Shown piece after piece: positions 34,680-46,044 of a DNA stretch of 54,157 nt (position 1 is its first letter; every line of letters begins with the position of its first letter). The DNA lies in contig NMRA01000427.1 in assembly GCA_002633005.1 (NCBI GenBank), forward strand, positions 271,767 to 325,923, written 5' to 3'. The notes below the pieces were generated by a model. It was not told the DNA's origin and did no database searches. It saw nothing but the letters and a program-made list of their open reading frames with translations. The translations under genes and the position numbers were made by a program. The stretch comes from Phoronis australis (Eukaryota > Phoronida > Phoronidae).

Positions 34680-37600
34680 CTATAACAAAGGAATGCAGAA
34701 TGTATTGAAAAAGCAGATCCAAAAAGCACGAACGTAACCTGACGATTAATATAAACGTTCAAACTACGAAATGTTTCAGCACAACAGACTTTCATGTTTG
34801 CAATAATTGGAAACAATTATGGCTCTATGCTCGGCCAGGTGACAGGTGGAAGTGACCAAAAGTATTTACTGACATCACTGGTCACAAGATATTTACAAAT
34901 GTATCTCTAAATCCATGGAGAAATTTAACATCCCACGTGTCTCACAGGTTGGTTCGACCACCGAGCAGGCAAAATTGCTTCTCAGTCCTATATAATCACG
35001 TCAACCTAATTCAATAAAGCAATCCTGCTTGCCCAAAAACCAGCATCAGTCAATCACTCGTGAAAACTGGCTACTGAATTACTTCTATTGTAAAAAACGG
35101 AAACAACTGAAATGAGTAAAAAACCACTTCATTGCATGCACCTCTCACTTTGACCTACTTTGCCAGTATTGAGTAACTCCTCACATACCTGAATCTGATA
35201 CCTGGAGAGCCTCTTGAGCCACTAAGCACACAAAGACAATGCTAAATCCTCAAATTACCTCAGTAAGCAGACTTTCCACAAATCTTTCGTCCGACATACT
35301 GGCCAGCTCCAGATGAACAGGAAGTGTGCGTGGCAGCGCTGCAAGTCGTCGGACTAACAAAGACAGTCGTTGTCGCCACAGCTCTGGGGGCTGTGCGTCC
35401 AGAAGATGTAGACCAGACAGGATAACCAGATCGGGTTTGAACTGAGCGATATTATCGAAGAACGCGCCAATCATATTACCGCGTCCATTAACAACGTCAT
35501 GCGAGGTGATGAAACGGTTGGCACGGTGCGCCTCATACGGGCCCCACCTCTCGCCCACCTGGTACTCCAGGATGAGGTGGAACTCGTCCTCTGTTGTCTG
35601 GCTAGACGCCGGTACTGAGATGTTGGTGTGTAACAGCTGCTGTAGCTTGGGTCCCACAGGACCAAACAGTTGAACCTAGGCAATAGTCGCAGAGTTATTT
35701 TGGCACAAGTTGCAACCGGGTTTCTGTCAACTATAAAAAATAAGCTACATTAAATTTTTTTAGATGTTTGGGACACAGTGTGGGGGACGAGTACAATTTC
35801 ATTTTATCAGACATTTCAACAAAAAATTTAAGAACATTTTTTCAGTTCAGCTATCATCAAACAACTTGCTGTCACTTTGAGCAGTAAGCCTCTGAAAAGT
35901 GGAAAAGTGGCAGTTTCAGCAATCACTTTTGTCCTGGCAAATTAAGGAATTTTTAGACAAGTGTGCATTCTCTATCCACTTATTGCAGAAAACACAAAAT
36001 CAAGAAACTTATCCAGTTAGACTTAAAACATTTCCTAGCCAACATATTTCCGGTTAGAACATTCAATTCAAAATGACAGACCACCAGCAACTGAATTAAA
36101 ATGGTCATATTTAGAAAGATTGACCGGAGCTGTAATTGTTTTATGAAGCATTTTTTTAACATATATGCTCTAAATGCTGTTCATGGCCACGGAAATAAAA
36201 TTCCATCATGACGAGGAAAATTTAGTAACGAATATACACATCTTAGATTGAGCTCTCTTCATTCGTGGAAGTAGAAAAATACATTGCATGACTGACCTAC
36301 TTTTCAAAATGTCAGCCTCTCCTGACTTGATTAACAAGAGGAAGCAGGTCATCATGGATAGTTTATTTGGGTCAACTTCTTTGTGTCTGCATTATAATTT
36401 AAAATGCAATAATGCGAGTTCACCTGCATGACAATGATGCATTAAATAACCATTAGGATATCAGATAGTGACTAGTACATTTGCATGTGAATAAACAGGA
36501 AAGTGCAGGACCCGCATGTTGCATTGTGGGTGAATACCTAGAATGAGAGTGATGCTGTGCTAATTCAGGACGGGTCTATTGATTTTGTTGTTGGCGAATT
36601 AAAGAGAAAGAAATGCACTTCAAAAAATGTTGTGCAAGATTGTTCAAATTAAATGCTTGGAGTTGAAGATAATACTGTGATCAGCTTCAGCACCGGAAAT
36701 GGACTTAAGGCTACATTTCTTTTTGTTTAGGTGGACGAAAAACAAAAATCAAAATCATACCTTTTATTTTCATAAAATTGGTCTTTCGTAACATTCTTTG
36801 CTGTGGTAGGATTCCATTTCCATTACCAACTCAAGTCATAGACTACGCGTACATGAGGACGCCCATGGAAAGCAGTGTGAACTGATGGGGCTACCCTCAT
36901 TGTAAATATTAGATTAATAAATAATAAATAAAAAATTGAATCCAGGCATGGAAAGGAGCATTAGGAAACCAATCAAAGAAGAAAGATTGACTTTGATTTC
37001 CGTTTTTAGTCATCTAAACAGGACAAAATGCAGCCTTAAAAATTTTGCTTGAAGACTAATTTTAAAGAGGCAGGAAGCAAGTCTGTTAAGGTTGAATGGG
37101 AAACATTTTCTTCCAAAATGTGTGAAACAATAATGTTGTACTTTTATAGTATGGCACTTACCTGTCGGTCTGGGAATGAGGTCACAATCTTCTGTGCCAT
37201 CAGAGCTGCGTTACCTCCAACGTACCACTGAAAACAGTAATGGACATTTTATCACAAAACAAATCAGAAGAACTATTGAAAAAAATGTACATACTGGTAA
37301 TTATGTTCACAAGTTAATTTTTTTCATTTGCACACAGCATTCTCATTGGCTGGTGACATCGATATGCAAATTGAAAACAATTAAATAAGAAATATACGAT
37401 CCCGGTTCTCTGGTACTTTAAATTAGGTTAAAAATTTTTCTCCTTTCACGCACATTATCTAAACGTCAAGAGTAAGCACTACACAAAATAATTCACTACA
37501 AATACTTCAAGGCCTTTGTGCAACCAGCAGACTTCTTTCTATTTATCATGCAATCAGCAGACTTCTTTCTATACATCATGCAATCAGCAGACTTCTTTCT

Positions 37601-40600
37601 ATATATCATGTAATCAGCAGACTTCTTTCTATATATCGACATGTAATCAGCAGACTTCTTTCCTTATATCATGCAATCAGCACACTTCTTTCCTTATATC
37701 ATGCAATCAGCACACTTCTTTCTATACATCATGCAATCAGCAGGCTTCTTTCTATATATCATGCAATCAGCACACTTCTTTCTATATAACATGCAATCAG
37801 CAGACTTCTTTCTATATATCATGCAATCAGCACACTTCTTTCTATATATCATGCAATCAGCAGACTTCTTTCTATATATCATGCAATCAGCAGACTTCTT
37901 TCTATATATCANNNNNNNNNNNNNNNNNNNNNNNNNNNNNNNNNNNNNNNNNNNNNNNNNNNNNNNNNNNNNNNNNNNNNNNNNNNNNNNNNNNNNNNNN
38001 NNNNNNNNNNNNNNNNNNNNNNNNNNNNNNNNNNNNNNNNNNNNNNNNNNNNNNNNNNNNNNNNNNNNNNNNNNNNNNNNNNNNNNNNNNNNNNNNNNNN
38101 NNNNNNNNNNNNNNNNNNNNNNNNNNNNNNNNNNNNNNNNNNNNNNNNNNNNNNNNNNNNNNNNNNNNNNNNNNNNNNNNNNNNNNNNNNNNNNNNNNNN
38201 NNNNNNNNNNNNNNNNNNNNNNNNNNNNNNNNNNNNNNNNNNNNNNNNNNNNNNNNNNNNNNNNNNNNNNNNNNNNNNNNNNNNNNNNNNNNNTTAGTGT
38301 GCGTTCTCTATCCTCTTATTGAAGAAAACACAAAATCAAGAAACTTATCCAGCCAGACTTAAAACATTTCCCAGCCAAGATATTTTCGGTTTGAACATTC
38401 AATTCAAAATGACAGACCACCAGCAACTGAATTAAAATGGTCAGTTTTACACAGATTGACCGGAGCTATAATTGTTTTATGAAGCATATTTTTAAACTTA
38501 TATGCTTTAATGCTCTAAATGCTGTTCATGGCCACGGAAATAAAATTCCATCATGACGAGGAAAATTTAGTGTCCAATATGCCCATCTTAGATTGAGCTC
38601 TCCTCATTCGTGGAGGTAGAAAAATACATTGCATGACTGACCTACTTTTCAAAATGTCAGACTCTCCTGACATGATTAACAAGGGGAAGCAGGTCATCAT
38701 GGATAGTTTATTTGGGTCAACTTCTTTATGTCTGCATTATAATTTAAAATGCAATAATGCGAGTTTGCCTGCATGACAATGATGCATTAAATAACCATTA
38801 GGATATCAAATAGTGACTAGTACATTTGCATGTGAATAAACAGGAAAGTGCAGGACCCATATGCTGCATTGTGGGTGAATACCTAGAATGAGAGTGATGC
38901 TGTGCTAATTCAGGACGGGCCTATTGATTTTGTTGTTGGCGAATTAAAGAGAAAGAAATGCACTTCAAAAAAATGTTGTGCAAGATTGTTCAAATTAAAT
39001 GCTTGGAGTTGAAGATAATACCGTGATCAGTTACAGCAGCGGAAATGGACTTAAGGCTACATTTCTTTTTGTTTAGGTGGATAAAAAACAAAAATTAAAA
39101 TTGTACCTTTTATTTTCATAAAATTGGTCTTTCGTAACATTCTTTGCTGTGGTAGGATTCCATTTCCATTACCAACTCAAGTCATAGACTACGCGTACAT
39201 GAGGACGCCCATGGAAAGCTGTGTGAACTGATGGGGCTACCCTCATTGTAAATATTACATTAATAAATAATAAATAAAAAATTGAATCTAGGCATGGAAA
39301 GGAGCATTAGGAAACCAATCAAAGAAGAAAGATTGAATTTGATTTCCGTTTTTAGTCATCTAAACAGGACAAAATGCAGCCTTAAAAATTTTGCTTGAAG
39401 ACTAATTTTAAAGAGGCAGGAAGCAAGTCTGTTAAGGTATAAGCGGAAACATTTTCTTCCAAAATTTGAGAAACAATAATGTTGTACTTTTATAGTATGG
39501 CACTTACCTGTCGGTCTGGGAATGAGGTCACAATCTTCTGTGCCATCAGTGCTGCATTACCTCCCACATACCACTGAAAACAGTAACGGACATTTTATCA
39601 CAAAACAAATCAGAAGAACTATTGATGTACAAAAAATGTACATACCGGTAATTATGTTCACAAGTTAATTTTTTTTCATTTGCACACAGCATCCTCATTG
39701 GCTGGTGACATCGATATGCAAATTGAAAACAATTCAATAAGAAATATACGATCCCGGTTCTCTGGGAGTTTAAATTAGGTTAAAAATTTTTCTCCTTTAA
39801 CGTACATTATCTAAACGTCAAGAGTAAGCATTATACAAAATAATTCACTACAAATACTTCAAGGCCTTTATGCAACCAGCAGACTTTTTTCTATACATCA
39901 TGCAATCACCAGACTTCTTTCTATATATCATGTAATCAGCAGACTTCTTTCGTTATATCATGCAATCAACAGACTTTTTTCTATACATCATGCAACCAGC
40001 AGACTTTTTTCTATACATCATGCAATCAGCAGACTTCTTTCTATATATCATACAATCAGCAGACTTATCTCCTTATATCATTTCATTTAAAAATTAATGA
40101 CTATCAGGCCTACCTCAACATCATCAGTGTTGCTAGCAGCACTAATTAAATCTGCGGCGATAGATTTGGAATCACAGTATCTCTCAGCTGCAGATCCCGT
40201 TGAGAAAAAGTGAGCAAATGTCTCTAGGAGGCTATCAACTGATGTTATGACATCATGGTCTTTGGTAACGCTCGGTGCCTCATATTGCAGATTTTTAAAT
40301 ACTTTGGTAGCTTGTGCGATGACGTCCACATTTGCATTTACCCTGCGTGATAATACCATAGTCAGATCACTACAGGTAGACAAGACATTCATTTTGACCA
40401 CTCTCACAAGGCTTACTCTCAGGTCAAAGTTAACATAAACCCACAAATGGAAGTTACCAAGTCAACCCTTGATTTAGACCACTTTTCCCTATAAAATTGG
40501 TATCCAGGAGGTGGAATTGACAGTAACAGAGGAAGGGAGGAGGGATTTTTCCCCTCAACCAAAAAATCACAGCCACCTTTCCACTTAGGTGAGCAAGGGA

Positions 40601-42721
40601 TTCATCACAGAACTATAAAATGTTCCCAAGCTCGAAAATTGTATCTAACCAAAGCAAGGAACAAGTAATGACTGGTTTCAGCAAGTACCTCAGTCATCAA
40701 AATCTCCCCAATTTAGGACACAACATGGCAAACAGGTGAAATTTATTTCCTCATTTTCTCATAAACGATAGATAGTACAACAATGATGTTTCGTCATACC
40801 CAAGTTCTGTATCACAGCGACCAACAGACAGTATTTTAAAAAATTGCCAGCAGTTACAACAATGCAGGAAGCCCTTGAAAATGAAAAAAAAATGATTTTG
40901 AAAATGGGTCAAATCACAATAAGCCATTGGCGTCACGGACAGATTACTCTAGATATTTGATAGAACTGAAATTTTTAGATGTTCTGGTAGAATTGGTGCT
41001 TTTGTTAATAATCACCAACAAAACTTTTTTCAGGCTGTACACACTACAAAAATTCTGTCCACATCGCAATTTTCTTATTTGTTGGACAAAAACTGCTGAA
41101 AAAACATGGAAAGTGGCAACATTTCAAAATATTTTGTGTGGTGCAACGATATCCAGGCATTGGACTACCATGACGGAAAAAGTAATTTTAGCTAAACTTG
41201 CCTCAAAACCCACCCATAAATAAAAAAATTGTATTTTTTCTTGATGGAGAGTTTATTTGTCTCCATTTCCTCAGTAAATGCACCTAGATACGAGTTTTTT
41301 CAAACCATACACTAACAATTCAAAGTTGGGGGCTACGGAGAATACAGGGTCTACGGAGAATACAAGACATTTTTGCTTGTGATCAATTCAAATCCAGGAA
41401 TTGGTCTAATATTTTTTGTCGGCCAAATACTAGTATAGCTTCTAGACTCCCAATGTGCAGTATAAAAAAAATTTTTATTAATGGAAGAATTTAATGGAAT
41501 TCATACAGGGCTACGGAGCATACAGTTTTTTTTTAGGTGACAGTGATATTATTTGGTTGAGGAATCCAATCACCAGGACATCTGGTACAAATATGTGGCT
41601 TCTAAATCAAATTCTATATACCATCAACTATTAAAAAACACAGTTCAAAACACTAGTAATGCTTTTCTTTTTCAGCCATGGCTGTAAGAGAATGAGCACA
41701 TGCAAATTTACATGTTTTGCATAACATTGACATCATTTTGCAAGTGTGCCTGAAAATTGTGTTTGACATTTCAGATCCCTGCAATCACCTGAAGAAAAAC
41801 AAGAAATACATGTTAAGATCATGAAAAAACATTAAATTTCAATTAAAAATGTGATTTAATTAAATGCCATGTGTGTTAAAACATGCAATGTTTCAGTGAA
41901 ACAAAATAACGATGGATTTCTGGCTATTTTCAGCTATATTAACTTATTAAGGATTATTCTGGCCATAATTAACATTTTTTCGGACTTTAAAATGCATAAA
42001 TGTCATAAGTACCAGTGCTAAAACAAGATCACCATACAGTTCTAATATCTGCCAGAGGTGAAGGAACTCTGTCAATATGATTGCATAACATAAAAAATCT
42101 AAATTTGCACCCTGAGTGAAAAAACGCCGTGTACTTATAGTTATAGCAACGTGCTTTAATTAGCATGAGGCCTAATTCAAGCTTCCGACTTGGGATGGTT
42201 ACCGTCTACAGCGTCAGCGGCCACTGAAGACGGTGGCTCTGTCTTATAAAGGTAAGAGTAAGACGTATTTGAGGATTTGAACAATCTTTGTAATTTCACA
42301 ACAGTCGCACAATTGTGAATTGAGCCCACATGCGTCCTTGAGCTTCTGATGGTCTCTTGCCTGACGATCAGAAGCTGAGAACGCCTGTGATTGATTGAGT
42401 CAAGCTCAGCTTTCACTGAAAGTTTCAGTATCAAAAAACTGAAAGGAATCTGATAATAACAGCAAGGACATAAACATCCAAACTCGCTGATTCCCAAGCA
42501 CCTAGGCTGGATTGCTACTATGGAGTACTATGGAGGAGGACAAAAATAGCAGCCTACCCGACAGCAATTTTCATGAATGGTCTTTCCGACGTCCGTATTT
42601 TCTTTTTCCAAATTTCGATGACCTTCTGAATTGCACCTGATTGGTCGGAATTCTTCAGCCAAACACATAAGCATGCGAAAACCGCCACGGCAATAGCTGC
42701 AGAATATTTGACGTAAGACAT
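34116..42721 (-). CDS. ADPGK: ADP-dependent glucokinase
   Basis: The coding exons are 42721-42558, 40342-40114, one of two copies of a 66-nt exon (39573-39508 or 37227-37162), 35675-35259 and 34679-34116. They total 1440 nt and 479 residues, close to the roughly 497 of human ADPGK. The enzyme phosphorylates glucose with ADP as donor (ribokinase-like fold) and is ER-associated in animals. Visible features are a hydrophobic N-terminal anchor at about 7-22, VGVNANVDV at 54-62, YVGGNAALMAQK, LFGPVGPKL, DEFHLILEY, LSGLHLLD, HLELASM, GLNEQE, HFHSLTYH and RPVVSWSREG. The catalytic VGLGDAIS has its Asp at about 460. All conserved blocks are intact and exon phases agree (2, 0, 0, 0). The oddity is the duplicated exon 3. 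If both copies were spliced in, 22 residues would repeat in frame. Confidence 0.93.
35259..35675 (-). CDS. ADPGK: ADPGK exon 4 (residues 154-292)
   Basis: The acceptor attgcctag precedes GTTCAACTG, and the donor ACTGAG|gtaattt ends the exon. It encodes VQLFGPVGPK through HLELASMSDERF, with DEFHLILEY and LSGLHLLD. Confidence 0.93.
37162..37227 (-). CDS. ADPGK: ADPGK exon 3, copy proximal to exon 4
   Basis: The acceptor ttttcag precedes TGGTACGTTGG and the donor CGACAG|gtaagtgcc ends the exon. It encodes WYVGGNAALMAQKIV and TSFPDRQ, with phase 0 at both ends. Confidence 0.85.
37525..37911. repeat. 30-bp minisatellite, about 13 copies, running into the N gap
   Basis: Units begin ATGCAATCAGCAGACTTC and end TTTCTATATATC, with small variants (CAC/CAG, TAC/TAT, CTTAT). 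The copies abut without spacers, so it is not a CRISPR array. The array runs to the first N and was probably not resolved in assembly. Confidence 0.92.
37912..38293. other. Assembly gap (382 N)
   Basis: The run of N begins inside the 30-bp array and ends within the duplicated ADPGK intron. True length and content are unknown. Confidence 1.
39508..39573 (-). CDS. ADPGK: ADPGK exon 3, copy distal to exon 4
   Basis: The acceptor ttttcag precedes TGGTATGTGGG and the donor CGACAG|gtaagtgcc ends the exon. The 22 encoded residues are identical to the other copy despite several base differences, all silent. Both copies therefore look selected, or they are two alleles. Confidence 0.85.
39875..40080. 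repeat. 30-bp minisatellite, second array (about 7 copies)
   Basis: This is the same unit as at 37525-37911, with more variants (CACCAG, CAACAG, TTTTTT). It sits in the equivalent place of the second duplication copy and ends about 35 bp from ADPGK exon 2. Confidence 0.9.
40114..40342 (-). CDS. ADPGK: ADPGK exon 2 (residues 55-131)
   Basis: The acceptor tatcacgcag precedes GGTAAATGC and the donor GTTGAG|gtaggcc ends the exon. Its first base completes Gly55. It encodes VNANVDVIAQATKVF and GSAAERY, matching the VNACVDV and GAAAERF blocks of the family. Confidence 0.92.
40343..42557. other. ADPGK intron 1
   Basis: This is intronic DNA without a further exon that I can support. A CTACGGAGAATACA word is repeated at about 41333 and 41351, with a CTACGGAGCATACA variant at about 41511, which hints at an old repeat. 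The 106-codon open frame at 42177-42497 (minus) has no family match. Confidence 0.5.
42558..42721 (-). CDS. ADPGK: ADPGK first coding exon (signal anchor)
   Basis: The ATG is at 42721-42719. The exon encodes MSYVKYSAAIAVAVFACLCV, then WLKNS and a basic helix, ending KIAVG across the intron (donor GTCGG|gtaggc, phase 2). The hydrophobic N terminus fits the ER targeting known for animal ADPGK. Confidence 0.88.
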
Positions 42722-43290
42722 TTTGGTCAAGTTAATTTCCCGTCATCCGTGTCATATTTACATATGTGTGCAACCTTAGGACCGCAGAACAGCCATCGGA
42801 CATTTCTCCGCTGAAAATGGACCCACAGTGATTTACAAAGATTTGATTGTTTTTGCCTAATTTTGATTCGCTGTTTGTTTTAATGTTCATGCTTTGCAGC
42901 TTATTTTGGCTGCTATGCAACAGCTGTTAAAAAGTATTAAAATCAAGTTAAAGCGCACTGATACAATAAATCACCGCAAAGATGTTCTTTTGTCTGTTAC
43001 TCTGACAATTAGAAATTTCTAAAATATAAACGAACTATAATGTAAAACTGTGAGTTAGACTTTTATAGAGACATTACTGGGCAGTTTTCAATTTGATATT
43101 TTGGTCATTTTTTACTTCAAACGTATTTACAGACGAAATAGCAACGGAGACGACAGAAGTCTTCTGGTTTGAAGATGGGAAAGCTCAGTTACATTGCTAT
43201 TTTCTCGCCACACAAAATGTCCGTGACCATAGGAATCGACGCTTTTTGCTGTGGCTAAGATTTATTTGAGCGACTTTAGCTAAGTATTCT
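42722..43290. promoter_or_regulatory. Probable shared promoter region, ADPGK (-) and LRR gene (+)
   Basis: The ADPGK ATG lies just to the left. To the right, a plus-strand donor AGTATTCT|gtgagtatg at 43290 could end a non-coding first exon of the LRR gene. No TATA box was recognised. Head-to-head layout is inferred. Confidence 0.3.
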
Positions 43291-43369
43291 GTGAGTATGA
43301 AACTTGTGCATTTTTAAATATTTTACTAGCATTTTGTGGTTTTATAATGCGTAGTGTAGCACTAAGACT

Positions 43370-44195
43370 TGGTACAAAGTTGCAAACTACGCAGATTACA
43401 ACACCCTCTCCTTCACTGACAACAACACCAACGGTGAACAACCCACTCTCCGTTACTGAAAACAAGATAGTGAATCACTCATCAACTGGTTCGCTGTAAA
43501 TGGCATGCCAGCAAATCCTGAAAAATTCCAAGCAATCTGTATAGGGAAAAAATGAACACATTCTGTAAAACCCTCTCCATTGGAAATTGCGAAATACCTC
43601 CTTGTGAGCCGAAAGTTAAACTTTTAGGAATAGTCATTGATACCAACCTAACTTTTGACTCCCATATTTCGGACATTTGCAAAAGAGCCTGACAACAAAT
43701 AAACGTTCTAAGAAGAATTTGACACCACCTTACGATAAAGGGTTGACTTGCCATTTTTAACTCCTTCGTCCTTTCAAATTTCAACTACTGCCCCTTCTCA
43801 TGGCATTTTTGCTCAAAAGAAAATACACTCAAACTAGAAAAACTTCATCTCAGAGCCCTACGTTTTGTTTACAATGACAACATTAGCACGCACGACCAAC
43901 TACTCTCTCTAGCTAACAAACCACCCCTTCATCTACACAGACTTCGCCTTATTGCAATAGTAGTATCTAAAATCCTTCATGGTGAATCTCCCAAGACACT
44001 TTCTTCACTTATAAGGAAGCAAGAAAACAATTACTCCTTTGACTACAGCAACCTTCTAGCTTTTCCTCAAGTTAAATCTGTTAAATATGGAAAACAGTCT
44101 TTTCACTTCGAGGCTGCTCGGGTCTGGAACACTCTACCGAATCTATTGCTCACAACAGAGTCTTTCACCATTTCAAACCTGGACTGGCCCTAAAT
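43370..44195 (+). pseudogene. Degenerate non-LTR retrotransposon (LINE) reverse transcriptase 3' part
   Basis: The plus strand reads through the end of an RT domain. The YADD box appears as YADY (43388-43399), followed by LSFTD, then LINWFAVNGMPANPEKFQA and KLLGIVIDTNLTFDSHI. Further on are FVLSNFNYCPF, LRALRFVYND, ILHGESP and an ARVWNTLP ending, a pattern typical of Jockey/CR1/I-type elements. It is broken by a frameshift near 43553 and several in-frame TGA codons, and the second catalytic Asp is lost. It is 5'-truncated. It lies sense-oriented in the presumed first intron of the LRR gene. Confidence 0.8.
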
Positions 44196-45945
44196 GCAGC
44201 TGTTCTCTTTGTAAACTTTCCAGGTTATGCTGTAATTAGTGTATACACTCGTTTCTTTTATGATTTATCTAGATTATAGCATTTATACGTGTACCCATTA
44301 TTGTGTATGCTCATTTGACCCTAGCTAGTACATAGTTTAGCGATTACGACAACTTTACTTTTTTACAATTATATCTCTGTGTTATTCTCCACCTCTAGCT
44401 TAAGTTCCATTTTCTTCATGTTTTCTGTTAAATTCAATGTCGTAAAAATAGCCCAACTGGCTAATGTTAATCTGTTCTCCGACCGACCTGGAGAGGCTTC
44501 CTTGGACTGTCATGCCCGGAAGTAACGTTGGATACTTGCATTAGCAAACTCAGCCATTCAAATGACACCTACTAGTCTGCTATGGCAGTTTAAAAGGAAC
44601 CCCATCTGATGGACATCATTTTCTTACATCACTCTCCCACTTTTGGTACAAAGAAGGGTGTTGTTTACAACTATATGAAAATACATATTCGATATTACTA
44701 TTTTCTGAAAGCTCCCGTCATGGTGTTTCTGTTATAGCCCAAACTGATTTGACACACTTCAGTTTGGCGCAGGTTAGTGAGCCAAACTGATGCCTCTGAC
44801 AAACTGAAGCTACCATGAGTTCCATAATTACTGGGAGTGATTTATGGGTTTATGGGTTTATGGGTTTTTAAAAGTTATAAGAATCGAAACTGACGACAGT
44901 GAGTGCAGGGGGCGCGTAATAGTTTCTTAGGACACTCGCCCCATATTATCTGCCTATGTGAACACTCACTCTCATCTATTTCAGTTATGATAAGCGTTAA
45001 AAATCATGTATCGCACAATGTGTTTCTATGTTTGTGTATTTTAACCTGCTGGTGACATTAGTTATCTTATTGCCTGACTTCAATTGTTTAACACTTTTTG
45101 TCTCGAAAACGACATATGTCCGCTAGGAATCAAGGCTTTTGGAGGACAACATTTTCCCCTGAGAACACGCATTCTCTTTTTTTTCTAAAAGAGAAGTTAT
45201 GAATAGGCTCCCTTTTAAGTGACTATTAGGCATTTTGTACTCAGAGTTTCCTTCATGTACCACCTGCGATCTTCAACATACTAGCCAATTCTTGGGTAGT
45301 CCGACACACGCATGATCGTTTCAGTTATCATTCCTGCTCAGAGGTGTCACACTTTTATAATGGCTTCCACTCAAGATCGGCTTACTAGCAAATGAAAACA
45401 TCAGAAAAACAGTCCATCCATGAATAAAAAGAAACCAGTCATTGCAAGTAATGCATTTTTGGAATCGCCATCACAAGAGGATTCAGAAAATATAATTTGT
45501 AGCAATGTCAAGTATGTACGCTAATAGTCATTGATCTCAAAATGTACACTAAACAGCTGAACGTGTCCTTCACTCTGTTTTTGGTTTGGTAAACTGACAT
45601 TATTGGGCAATGATGGTAACTTCAGTGAAGAAAAATTTCCTAAGAATGTTGAGCCTGGTTTTGACTGCAGTGATGAACTTTCAATTCCTTCCAAGGCAAG
45701 AAATCGCCTCAAATATGAGTAAGGAACAGCTTGAGACCAGCCGAAATTACATAATCTTACTTTAAATTTCATATTAGTGGTTATTGTTGATCTTAGCAAT
45801 GGCCAAAAACTTTAGTAATTTCAGTTAATTTAGGTGTCTTTTGTATGGTATTGAATGGTATTGTATGGTATTGGATGGTATTGTATGGTATTGAATGGTA
45901 TTGTATGGTATTGAATGGTATTGTATGGTATTGTATGTATTTCAG
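44196..45945. other. LRR gene intron, right part
   Basis: It may begin with the LINE 3' UTR. It holds a TTTATGGG triplication near 44847 and the ATGGTATTG array at its end. No exon is recognised. Confidence 0.4.
45846..45937. repeat. (GGTATTGTAT/GGTATTGAAT)n microsatellite next to a splice acceptor
   Basis: Pentamer-based 10-bp units ATGGTATTGT and ATGGTATTGA repeat about nine times and end within 10 bp of the acceptor at 45945. The array takes the place where branch point and polypyrimidine tract are expected. Confidence 0.88.
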
Positions 45946-46044
45946 GTGTACGATGCTCTGACTATGGCTCAACATGAAGACCTGACGGGTGACATTTTGG
46001 AGCTGGAATTAGCCATCAAAGCAACATGCAAGAAGAAAGACTTG
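45946..46044 (+). CDS. LRR gene first coding exon
   Basis: The acceptor gtatttcag precedes GTGTACGATG, and the donor GACTTG|gtatgtctg ends the exon. The ATG is at 45964. Confidence 0.75.

Larger units (their letters stand above)
35959..40080. repeat. About 2-kb duplication flanking an N gap inside ADPGK
   Basis: The sequence 35959-37911 recurs at 38294-40080 with a constant offset of about 2346 bp around exon 3. Differences are scattered substitutions and small indels, as between alleles. Each copy includes ADPGK exon 3 and a 30-bp minisatellite at its right end, and the copies are separated by 382 N. It is most likely two haplotypes placed in series, or else a real tandem duplication. Confidence 0.88.

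Noticed and set aside
37516-38322. Long repetitive protein (CNQQTSFY repeats)
   Set aside because: This is translation of the 30-bp minisatellite through the run of N. The unit is open in several frames on both strands by chance.
37525-40080. CRISPR-like regular array of 30-bp units
   Set aside because: The units abut directly with no unique spacers, and the genome is animal. It is a minisatellite.
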